DNA of 64,000 bases, from the NCBI RefSeq assembly GCF_008973465.1, contig NZ_WBXN01000004.1:3450501-3514500 (forward strand), written 5' to 3'. A program made the position numbers and the translations under genes. How positions within the stretch are numbered: the first letter of the stretch is position 1; each line of letters begins with the position of its first letter. Below are positions 18,210-25,287 of this stretch, piece after piece. The notes under the pieces were generated by a model. That model was not told where the DNA came from. It searched no databases and saw only the letters and a list, made by a program, of their open reading frames with translations. The stretch is from Streptomyces sp. SS1-1 (GTDB lineage: Bacteria > Actinomycetota > Actinomycetes > Streptomycetales > Streptomycetaceae).

Positions 18210-19169
18210 ATGGACAACGACGAACACGAGCACGTGATCGAGGTCACCGACCTGCGGCGCGTCTACGGGGGCGGGTTCGAGGCGGTGCGCGGAGTCTCCT
18301 TCTCCGTGCGCCGCGGTGAGGTCTTCGCCCTGCTCGGCACCAACGGCGCCGGCAAGACGTCCACCGTGGAACTGCTCGAAGGGCTCGCCGAGCCCGCCGG
18401 AGGGCAGGTGCGGGTGCTGGGGCACGACCCCTTCGCCGAGCGGGCCGCCGTACGGCCGCGCACCGGGGTGATGTTGCAGGAGGGCGGGTTCCCGTCCGAG
18501 CTGACGGTCGCCGAGACCGCGCGGATGTGGGCGGGGTGCGTGAGCGGGGCCCGGCCGCCGCTGGAGGTGCTCGGCCTGGTCGGGCTGGCCGGGAAGACCG
18601 GCGTCCGCGTCAAGCAGCTGTCCGGCGGTGAGCGCCGGCGCCTCGACCTGGCGCTCGCGCTGCTCGGGGACCCCGAGGTGCTGTTCCTCGACGAGCCGAC
18701 CACCGGACTCGACGCCGAAGGGCGCCGCGACACCTGGGAGTTGGTGCGGGCGCTGCGCGACAACGGCACCACCGTGCTGCTCACCACGCACTACCTGGAG
18801 GAGGCCGAGGATCTCGCGGACCGGCTCGCGATCCTGCACGAGGGGCGGATCGCGGCAGCCGGGACACCCGCCGAGGTGACCGCGGCCCAGCCGTCGCGGA
18901 TCACCTTCGACCTGCCCGACGGCTACTTCCTGGGCGACCTGCCGCCGCTCGCCGAACTGGGCGTGAGCGGACACGAGGTCGAGGGGCGGGCCGTACGGCT
19001 GCGCACCCACCGGCTGCAGTGGGCGGCGACCCGGCTGCTGGTGTGGGCCGAGCAGGCCGGGGTGGGGCTGCGGCGGCTCGACGTGCGGTCGGCGTCGCTG
19101 GAGGAGGCGTTCCTCGGTATCGCGCGGGAGGCGGCGGAGGCCGCCGGGACGAAGGAGTACGCGGCATGA
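18210..19169 (+). CDS. ABC transporter ATP-binding protein
   Basis: A 319-residue ATPase of the drug/antibiotic-export ABC-2 class. Walker A is GTNGAGKTS near residues 43-51, the Q-loop is VMLQEGGFP, the signature is LSGGERRRLDLALALLGDP near 137, and Walker B is VLFLDEPTTGLD near 157. The H-loop is LLTTHYLEEAEDLADR. A C-terminal domain of about 80 residues follows the ATPase fold. It overlaps the permease by 4 nt (ATGA) and is followed by a kinase and response regulator, which suggests that the regulatory pair controls the exporter. Substrate unknown. Confidence 0.93.
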   Translation: MDNDEHEHVIEVTDLRRVYGGGFEAVRGVSFSVRRGEVFALLGTNGAGKTSTVELLEGLAEPAGGQVRVLGHDPFAERAAVRPRTGVMLQEGGFPSELTVAETARMWAGCVSGARPPLEVLGLVGLAGKTGVRVKQLSGGERRRLDLALALLGDPEVLFLDEPTTGLDAEGRRDTWELVRALRDNGTTVLLTTHYLEEAEDLADRLAILHEGRIAAAGTPAEVTAAQPSRITFDLPDGYFLGDLPPLAELGVSGHEVEGRAVRLRTHRLQWAATRLLVWAEQAGVGLRRLDVRSASLEEAFLGIAREAAEAAGTKEYAA

Positions 19170-19942
19170 GCACGGCGACGACCACCCCGGCGGGGCGCAT
19201 GACGTCGCTGGCCCGGGCCGAACTGACGCTGCTCGGACGCAGCAGGGGCACCCTCTTCGCGGCGCTGTTCGTACCGCTGATCCTGCCGCTGAGCGCACGC
19301 GAGGCGGCGAAGCAGATGGATCTGGCGGAGGCGGGTCTCACCCTCGGCACGGTGATCCTGCCCGCCTCCATCGGCTTCTCGCTGCTGTACGCGGTGTACG
19401 CCACGCTCGTGAGCGTCTACACCGCCCGGCGCGAGGAGCTGGTCCTCAAGCGGCTGCGCACCGGCGAGCCGCGGGACACCGAGATCCTCGGCGGGGCCGC
19501 GCTGCCGGCCGTGGCCGTCGGCCTCGCGCAGAGTGTGGTGCTGGCGATCGGCTGCGCCGTCCTGCTCGACGTGGGCGCGCCCCGCGCTCCCCATCTCGCC
19601 GTGCTGGGCCTGCTGTCGGGGTTCGTGCTGTGCGCGGCGCTCGCCGCGGTGACCTCCTCCTTCACCCGTAGCGTCGAGAGCGCGCAGGTCACGACGTTGC
19701 CCGTGGTACTGCTCTCCATGATCTTCTCCGGGATGTTCGTGCCCCTGGAGGTCCTGCCCGACCGGATGGCGTCGGTGTGCGAACTGCTGCCGCTGACACC
19801 GGTGATCACCCTGATCCGGGGCGGCTGGACCGGCGGGCTGTCCGCGTACGAGACGCTCGGTGCGGCCACCACGGCGCTGGCCTGGACGGTCCTCGCCGTG
19901 TTTGCTGTACGGCGGTGGTTCCGGTGGGAACCGCGGCGCTGA
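19166..19942 (+). CDS. ABC-2 type transporter permease
   Basis: A 258-residue membrane protein with about six hydrophobic segments: LFAALFVPLILPL, LGTVILPASIGFSLLYAVYA, AVAVGLAQSVVLAIGCAVLL, VLGLLSGFVLCAALAAVTSS, VVLLSMIFSGMFVPLEVLP and TTALAWTVLAVFAV. The segment SMIFSGMFVPLEVLPDRM is typical of ABC-2 permeases. It is translationally coupled to the ATPase (ATGA overlap), and the two should form a four-subunit exporter (two of each). Substrate is not evident. Confidence 0.9.
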   Translation: MSTATTTPAGRMTSLARAELTLLGRSRGTLFAALFVPLILPLSAREAAKQMDLAEAGLTLGTVILPASIGFSLLYAVYATLVSVYTARREELVLKRLRTGEPRDTEILGGAALPAVAVGLAQSVVLAIGCAVLLDVGAPRAPHLAVLGLLSGFVLCAALAAVTSSFTRSVESAQVTTLPVVLLSMIFSGMFVPLEVLPDRMASVCELLPLTPVITLIRGGWTGGLSAYETLGAATTALAWTVLAVFAVRRWFRWEPRR

Positions 19943-19960
19943 CGGAGGGGACACGGACGT

Positions 19961-21187
19961 ATGCGCGGGCCCGGCAGGTGGTGGCGGGGGAAGAGCACCC
20001 CGGCGAAGGTGGAGACGTACACCCGGGGGTCGTTCCACTTCTTCGCGGTGATCGAGGTCGTCAGCGCCGGGGTGCCGCTGCTCCGCCACCCCGGCGGCGC
20101 GTCGGGCGGGTGGCTGCTGCTGATGGTCTGCGCGCATTCGGCGCTCTGCCTGGTGACCGTGTCGCACGCCGTGGACTGGGTGCGCGGGAGGCGTGAGCAG
20201 CCGCTCCGGCTGATGTGGGCCCTCGGCGCCGCCACCGCCGCGATCGCCGTCACGAGCCTCGCCCTCGCCGAGTACGGCCCGGACGACGACGACCTGGCCA
20301 CGAGCATGGGCGGCGTCTTCGGCGTCACCACGATCTTCGGGGTGGGCATCATCGTCCTCGGGATCCGCGAGCGCAGGCAGGTGTACGCCCTCGTCGCGGG
20401 CTTCGCCGCCGGGTCCGGGCTTCTCGTGCTCGCGATCACCGGGATCCCGCTCGAAGCGCTGGTCCTCGCGGTGATCGTGCTGCTGGGCAGCGGCTTCGCC
20501 TCCTTCACCGCCGTGTTCTCCCTCTGGCTGCTGCGGGCCGTCTTCGAACTGGACGAGGCCCGTGAGACCCGGGCCCGGCTCGCGGTCGCCGAGGAGCGGT
20601 TGCGGTTCGGGCGTGATCTGCACGACGTGATGGGGCGCAACCTGGCCGTCATCGCCCTGAAGAGCGAGCTGGCCGTGCAGCTGGCGCGGCGCGGGCGGCC
20701 CGAGGCCGTCGAGCAGATGATCGAGGTGCAGCGGATCGCGCAGGAGTCCCAGCGTGAGGTGCGGGCTGTCGTCCGCGGCTATCGGGAGGCCGACCTCGAG
20801 GGGGAACTGACCGGGGCGCAGGGCGTGCTGACGGCGGCGGGGATCACGTGCGAGGTGACGGGACAGACGGCCGGGCTGCCGGTCGACGTGCAGTCGGCGC
20901 TGGCCTGGGTCGTCCGGGAGGCGACCACGAACGTGCTGCGGCACGGGAACGCCGAGCGGTGCACGGTGCATGTAGGGGTGCGTGAGGGACGAGTGGTGCT
21001 GAAGGTGGAGAACGACGGGGCCGCCGGAGCCGCCGACGGGGGTGGCGGCTCCGGCCTCGCCGGGCTGCGGGAGCGGCTGGCCGCGGTGGACGGCACGCTG
21101 GAGGCCGGGCAGGTCGGCGAGGGGGCGTTCCGGCTGGTGGCGGAGGTGCCGCTGGTGGCGGCCGGGGTGCCGGAGGCCGTCGTATGA
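19961..21187 (+). CDS. sensor histidine kinase, NarL-partner class
   Basis: A 408-residue membrane sensor kinase. The N-terminal half has about five or six membrane helices and almost no extracytoplasmic domain, so it may sense the membrane or the transporter itself. The HisKA_3 dimerisation domain has RFGRDLHDVMGRNLAVIALK with phospho-acceptor His221. The ATPase domain has REATTNVLRHGNAERC (N-box) and GGGGSGLAGLRERLAAVDG (G-box). It starts 18 nt after the permease stop with a good GGAGGGG site and overlaps the response regulator by 4 nt. Confidence 0.93.
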   Translation: MRGPGRWWRGKSTPAKVETYTRGSFHFFAVIEVVSAGVPLLRHPGGASGGWLLLMVCAHSALCLVTVSHAVDWVRGRREQPLRLMWALGAATAAIAVTSLALAEYGPDDDDLATSMGGVFGVTTIFGVGIIVLGIRERRQVYALVAGFAAGSGLLVLAITGIPLEALVLAVIVLLGSGFASFTAVFSLWLLRAVFELDEARETRARLAVAEERLRFGRDLHDVMGRNLAVIALKSELAVQLARRGRPEAVEQMIEVQRIAQESQREVRAVVRGYREADLEGELTGAQGVLTAAGITCEVTGQTAGLPVDVQSALAWVVREATTNVLRHGNAERCTVHVGVREGRVVLKVENDGAAGAADGGGGSGLAGLRERLAAVDGTLEAGQVGEGAFRLVAEVPLVAAGVPEAVV

Positions 21188-21798
21188 GCGGGCCGGTGCG
21201 GCTGCTGCTGGCCGACGACGAGCATCTGATCCGGGGCGCGCTCGCCGCGCTGCTGTCCCTGGAGGACGACCTGGTGATCGTCGCGGAGGCGGCGAGCGGG
21301 CCCGAGGCGCTCGCGATGGCCCGGGCCCACCGACCCGACGTGGCGGTCCTGGATCTGCAGATGCCGGGCGCCGACGGTGTGAAGGTCGCCACAACCCTGC
21401 GGGCGGAACTGCCGGAGTGCCGGGTGCTGATCGTGACCAGTCATGGGCGGCCCGGGCATCTCAAGCGGGCCCTCGGGGCGGGTGTGCGTGGGTTCGTCCC
21501 GAAGACGGTGAGCGCCCAGCGGCTCGCGGAGATCATCCGGACCGTGCACGGCGGAAACCGGTACGTCGACCCCGAGTTGGCGGCCGACGCCATCGCCGCC
21601 GGGGACTCGCCGCTGACCGCCCGTGAGGCCGAGGTGCTGGAACTCGCCGCCGACGGGGCGCCCGTCGCGGAGATCGCGGAGCGCGCCGCGCTGTCCCAGG
21701 GGACCGTGCGGAACTATCTGTCCTCCGCCGTCTCGAAGCTCGGCGCGGAGAACCGGCACGCGGCGGTGCGCCTCGCGCGCTCCCGGGGTTGGGTATAG
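21184..21798 (+). CDS. LuxR/NarL-family response regulator
   Basis: A 204-residue two-domain regulator. The receiver domain has LLLADDEHLIR, the phospho-acceptor Asp57 in VAVLDLQMPGADG, and conserved Thr/Lys in LIVTSH and GFVPKTVS. The C-terminal LuxR-type HTH is LTAREAEVLELAADGAPVAEIAERAALSQGTVRNYLSSAVSKLGAENR. It is the last gene of the ABC-kinase operon. Its TAG stop lies within a -10-like TATAGT that could serve the tRNA-Gly gene downstream. Confidence 0.95.
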   Translation: MSGPVRLLLADDEHLIRGALAALLSLEDDLVIVAEAASGPEALAMARAHRPDVAVLDLQMPGADGVKVATTLRAELPECRVLIVTSHGRPGHLKRALGAGVRGFVPKTVSAQRLAEIIRTVHGGNRYVDPELAADAIAAGDSPLTAREAEVLELAADGAPVAEIAERAALSQGTVRNYLSSAVSKLGAENRHAAVRLARSRGWV

Positions 21799-21799
21799 T
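21794..21799 (+). promoter_or_regulatory. -10 element of tRNA-Gly inside a stop codon
   Basis: TATAGT at 21794-21799 lies 21 bp before the tRNA, a normal distance for a short tRNA leader. It overlaps the stop TAG (21796-21798) of the response regulator. No clear -35 was found. Confidence 0.5.
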
Positions 21800-21820
21800 G
21801 GTTCCCGCGCCACGGCGCAT

Positions 21821-21893
21821 GCGAACGTAGCTCAGTTGGTAGAGCGCAACCTTGCCAAGGTTGAGGTCGCGAGTTCGAACCTCGTCGTTCGCT
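21821..21893 (+). tRNA. tRNA-Gly (GCC), second copy
   Basis: A 73-nt cloverleaf, anticodon GCC. It differs from the copy at 18001 in one acceptor pair (GCGAACG/CGTTCGC instead of GCGGACG/CGTCCGC), which is compensated on both sides, and in one T-loop base (TTCGAAC versus TTCGAGC). The body in between is identical. Confidence 0.97.
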
Positions 21894-21902
21894 CCAGAGC
21901 AG

Positions 21903-21929
21903 AGGCCCCGGTCATCGACCGGGGCCTTT
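21903..21929 (+). terminator. terminator of second tRNA-Gly
   Basis: A perfect 11-bp stem (AGGCCCCGGTC / GACCGGGGCCT) with a 3-nt loop and a TTT tail. Confidence 0.9.
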
Positions 21930-21962
21930 CGCGTGGGACGCGACGCGGTAGCGTGCGTGACC

Positions 21963-22406
21963 ATGACACGCAGCTGGACCCTGCCGGCCCGGTTCGCGCT
22001 CGGGGGCGCGGTCCTCGCGGCCGGCTTCCTCCTGAGCGGCAACCCGGCCGAGGCACTGCCCGTCGCCGTGGTGTTCCTGCTGCTCGCGGTCCTGCACTCC
22101 CCGCTGGTCTTCCCGAGGGCGGTCGGCGCCGAGGAGGCGGTCCGGCGCAGCGCCGCCGACGGCCGTCCGGTCGTCTACTGGCGGCCGGGCTGCGTCTACT
22201 GCCTGCGGCTGCGCCTCCGGCTGGGCCTGCGGGCCCGCCGGGCGCACTGGGTGGACATCTGGCGGGACCCGGCCGGGGCGGCGGAGGTCAGGGCGGCCAA
22301 CGGCGGCGACGAGACCGTGCCGACGGTCGTCGTGGCCGGGCGGCCGCACACCAACCCCGATCCGCGCTGGGTGCGCGAGCGGCTCGCCCCGGCCGGGCGG
22401 GACTGA
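21963..22406 (+). CDS. membrane-anchored glutaredoxin-like protein
   Basis: A 147-residue protein. The first 60 residues hold two membrane helices (FALGGAVLAAGFLL and ALPVAVVFLLLAVLHSPLVF). The rest is a glutaredoxin/mycoredoxin-like thioredoxin fold: VVYWRPGCVYCLRLRLRL with a CVYC redox centre, then VDIWRDP, VRAANGGDETVPTVVVAGR (the cis-Pro TVP motif) and a C-terminal NPDPRWVRERL. It is likely an actinobacterial mycoredoxin-type disulfide reductase at the membrane. ATG 21963 is preceded by an in-frame GTG at 21957; neither has a strong ribosome-binding site. It is convergent with purC. Confidence 0.85.
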   Translation: MTRSWTLPARFALGGAVLAAGFLLSGNPAEALPVAVVFLLLAVLHSPLVFPRAVGAEEAVRRSAADGRPVVYWRPGCVYCLRLRLRLGLRARRAHWVDIWRDPAGAAEVRAANGGDETVPTVVVAGRPHTNPDPRWVRERLAPAGRD

Positions 22407-22413
22407 CCGCCCC

Positions 22414-23313
22414 TCAGCTCCAGCTCGTGCCCGTCAGACGCTCGTACGCCTCCACGTACTTGGCGCGGGTCGCGTCCACGACGTCCTGCGGCAGCGGCGG
22501 CGGGGGCTGCTCGCTCGCCCGGTCCCAGCCGGAGTCCGGCGAGGTCAGCCAGTCCCGCACGAACTGCTTGTCGTACGACGGCTGCGGGCGGCCCGGCTCC
22601 CACTGCTCGGCCGGCCAAAAGCGCGAGGAGTCCGGGGTGAGGACCTCGTCGGCGAGGACCAGGGTGTCCCCGTCGAAGCCGAACTCGAACTTGGTGTCCG
22701 CGAGGATGATGCCGCGCTCCCGGGCGATGTCCCGGCCGCGCGCGTACACGGCGAGCGTCGTCTGCCGCAGCTGGGCGGCGGTATCGGCGCCGACCTGGCG
22801 GGCGACCTCCTCGTAGGAGACGTTCTCGTCGTGCTCGCCGACGGCGGCCTTGGTGGCCGGGGTGAAGATCGGCGCCGGCAGTTCCGAGCCGTCGACCAGG
22901 CCCTCGGGGAGGGCCAGGCCGCAGACCGTGCGGGTGTCGTTGTACTCGGCGAGCCCGGAGCCGGTGAGGTAGCCGCGGGCCACCGCCTCGACCGGGACCA
23001 TCCGCAGCGACTTGCAGACGAGGGTGCGGCCGGCCCAGTCGGCGGGGGCGCCGTCGGGCACGTCGGTGCTCAGCACATGGTTGGGGACCAGGTCGGCGAG
23101 CTGGTCGAACCACCACAGGGAGAGCTGGGTGAGGATGCGGCCCTTGTCCGGGATCTCGGTGGGCAGCACCCAGTCGTAGGCGGACAGGCGATCGCTGGCG
23201 ACCATCACGAGGTCACCGGCCTCGTTGCGGTACAGCTCGCGCACCTTGCCGGTGTGCAGGTGCACCAGGCCCGGAACCTGAAGCGGTTCGGGCTTTTCTA
23301 CGAATCCGGACAC
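22414..23313 (-). CDS. purC: SAICAR synthetase
   Basis: PurC, 299 residues, joins CAIR and aspartate with ATP to give SAICAR in de novo purine synthesis. Signature regions are GKVRELYRNEAGDLVMVASDRLSAYDW, the PVEAVARGYLTGSG block, and RERGIILADTKFEFGFDGDTLVLADEVLTPDSSRFW. Length fits the yeast/actinobacterial type. GTG 23313 follows GGGGAGG by about 6 nt. It stands apart from the other purine genes and converges on the glutaredoxin-like gene. Confidence 0.97.
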   Translation of the reverse strand: MSGFVEKPEPLQVPGLVHLHTGKVRELYRNEAGDLVMVASDRLSAYDWVLPTEIPDKGRILTQLSLWWFDQLADLVPNHVLSTDVPDGAPADWAGRTLVCKSLRMVPVEAVARGYLTGSGLAEYNDTRTVCGLALPEGLVDGSELPAPIFTPATKAAVGEHDENVSYEEVARQVGADTAAQLRQTTLAVYARGRDIARERGIILADTKFEFGFDGDTLVLADEVLTPDSSRFWPAEQWEPGRPQPSYDKQFVRDWLTSPDSGWDRASEQPPPPLPQDVVDATRAKYVEAYERLTGTSWS

Positions 23314-23418
23314 GGTTCCTCCCCGTAAGTCTGTCCAATGCGTCGATTGTCCCGTACGGGGCGCGGGCGATGGACCGGGGGTGGGGCGGGGGGACCGCCG
23401 GGGCCGTGCCGCGTGAGG

Positions 23419-24909
23419 TCAGTCACGCTTGCAGATGCGGTCCAGGAGGTTGGCGGTGGCGCGCTGGACCCGGGGATCGACATGGCCCGGGCGGTCCAGC
23501 GCCGGGGACCAGGCGAAGGTGCCGGAGGCGAAGACCAGGGCGCCCGAGTGCGCCCGGTACAGCGAGGTCTCCTGGTGGCGGAGCACCCCGTCGCGGTCGG
23601 CGTACGGGGAGTGCGCCAGCAGGATGCGCTCCTCGTGGCCGGGCAGCGGGGTGCGCGGGAAGTAGCGGTCGGCCTCGCCGGCCACCAGGCCCGGGATCTC
23701 GTCGCCCTCGTGCGCCCCGGTGGCCTCCCACAGCCAGTGGTCGGCGTTGCGGACGATCAGCGGGTGCGGCTCGGGGACCTGCCCGGCGTACTGGATGCCG
23801 ATGAGCTCCTGCTCGGGGCGGTCGATCTCCCGCCAGAGCACCGGGCGGCCCGGTCCCCTGCGCTTGCGGCAGGTGAGCAGCCGGTCGGGGACACCGGACG
23901 GGGAGGGGCCCAGCTCCACCTGCCAGTACAGGGAGTTGGCGGAGAGGAACACCAGCGACGTGCCGTTCTCCCGGGCGAGCTCGACCGTGCGGCGCATGTT
24001 CGCCGACCAGTACTCGTCGTGGCCGGGGAAGACCAGGCCCCGGTACCGGGTGGGGTCGACGTGTCCGCCGTGCAGGTCGCGGGCGTCGGCGTAGGCGATG
24101 TCGTAGCCGTAGCGCTCGGCCCAGCGGATGAAGTCGTAGGCGTGGCCGACGTGCAGGGGCAGGCCCGCGCCCGCGTAGGGGCGGTCGAAGGAGACGGTGG
24201 TGGCGGCGTCGTCCTCGCCGAGGAGCCGGCCGTCCTCGTCCCAGGCGTGGTAGAGGCTGGCGCCGAGGCGGCCGTCCTCCGGATACAGGTTGTACGCCTG
24301 CCAGGTGACGTCCGGCAGGAGCAGGAGCAGGTCCGCCGGGTGGTTGTCGCGGACGGTGAACGGGATGTGGGAGCGGTAGCCGTCGTGGGTGGTGAGGACG
24401 GCGACATAGGCGCCGTTGCTCCAGTAGCTGGGGACCTGGAGGCGCCAGGACAGCCACCAGTGGTGGCAGGAGACGGTGCGGTCGGCGGTGAGCGGCGCGG
24501 GCTGCACGATGCCGGACAGCCGGGGGCTCGTGGTGATCTTGGCGGCGCCGTCCCCGCCGTAGTGGCCGATGCGGTAGATGTCGACGGCGAACTCCTGGGG
24601 CGGGTCGACCGTGATGTGGAAGTCGACCGCCTCGCCGGGCGCGACCGCGCCGGTGGAGGTGAACCCCTTGATCTGACGGTGGACGTCGTCGGCGGAGCGG
24701 GGTCCGGCGCTGCGGGGCGCGGGGACCCTCGGGGTGCCGGACGTCGGCGGGTGGGCCTGGCCGTCGACGTACCAGGGGACCACCTGGCCGGTGTCGTCGA
24801 AGTACGTCACGTTGCCGCGCAGCCAGGGGACCGGGCCCTGGCCGAAGGGGTCCGTCACGGCGTGCGCGAGAGCTCCCGACTCCCAGCGGCGGATCTGCTC
24901 CGACCCCAT
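23419..24909 (-). CDS. N,N-dimethylformamidase beta-subunit-like protein
   Basis: A 496-residue protein related to the large (beta) subunit of N,N-dimethylformamidase. The N-terminal 60-170 region looks like a beta-sandwich (GEAVDFHITVDPPQEFAVDIYRIGHYGG). The C-terminal 200-490 region carries the family core: DLLLLLPDVTWQAYNLY, SFDRPYAG, VFPGHDEYWSANMRRTVELARENG, VFLSANSLYWQVEL and FASGTFAWSPAL. Actual amidohydrolase activity on dimethylformamide is not implied, since most actinobacterial members are unstudied. ATG 24909 has AAGGGAGG upstream. It may be co-transcribed with purC, 105 nt downstream. Confidence 0.8.
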   Translation of the reverse strand: MGSEQIRRWESGALAHAVTDPFGQGPVPWLRGNVTYFDDTGQVVPWYVDGQAHPPTSGTPRVPAPRSAGPRSADDVHRQIKGFTSTGAVAPGEAVDFHITVDPPQEFAVDIYRIGHYGGDGAAKITTSPRLSGIVQPAPLTADRTVSCHHWWLSWRLQVPSYWSNGAYVAVLTTHDGYRSHIPFTVRDNHPADLLLLLPDVTWQAYNLYPEDGRLGASLYHAWDEDGRLLGEDDAATTVSFDRPYAGAGLPLHVGHAYDFIRWAERYGYDIAYADARDLHGGHVDPTRYRGLVFPGHDEYWSANMRRTVELARENGTSLVFLSANSLYWQVELGPSPSGVPDRLLTCRKRRGPGRPVLWREIDRPEQELIGIQYAGQVPEPHPLIVRNADHWLWEATGAHEGDEIPGLVAGEADRYFPRTPLPGHEERILLAHSPYADRDGVLRHQETSLYRAHSGALVFASGTFAWSPALDRPGHVDPRVQRATANLLDRICKRD

Positions 24910-24989
24910 GGCCGTACCCCTCCCTTGTCCCCGTGTGCGCACATCGAGCGTCGTGCCCCGGCCGTGGCGCGCCGGGCGCACGCCGTACC

Positions 24990-25094
24990 GGTGGTGCGGT
25001 GGTGCACGTCGTGCTCACGGTGCCGGGTGGTGCGCGTCGTGCTCGTCCTGTCCGGTGGTGCCTGTCGTACGCCGATGCGCCTGCCCGGTGGTGC
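24990..25094. repeat. imperfect direct repeats of GGTGGTGC
   Basis: GGTGGTGC occurs five times, starting at 24990, 24998, 25026, 25054 and 25087; the middle intervals are 28 bp. The first two full units also share CGTCGTGCTC. The array lies in the 378-bp gap (24910-25287) upstream of the dimethylformamidase-like gene, where no gene is supported. The far end of the gap (25140-25200) is AT-richer. Confidence 0.6.
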
Positions 25095-25287
25095 CGCCGT
25101 GCGGCAGGGCTTCACCGGCTGTCGTGGCGTAAGCCCTTGCCATATGCGCTATCGACCCCAGCACATCACATTGCGCTCGCTTCCTGTCACTATTCGTTGT
25201 GAATTGGCCGAAAGTGGAACCGGGGGCTCCGACTGAGTTCCGTCGCCGGGGGACGCACGGCCGGGGCGGCTGCCGCGTCCTCGCCCG

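Noticed and set aside
17849..21893. Integrated element attached at tRNA-Gly genes
   Set aside because: No integrase, excisionase or attachment-site duplicate of a tRNA 3' end was found; the bracketed genes look like ordinary chromosomal genes.
24990..25094. Possible CRISPR array
   Set aside because: The repeated unit is only 8 bp (GGTGGTGC), spacers are not unique, and there are no cas genes.
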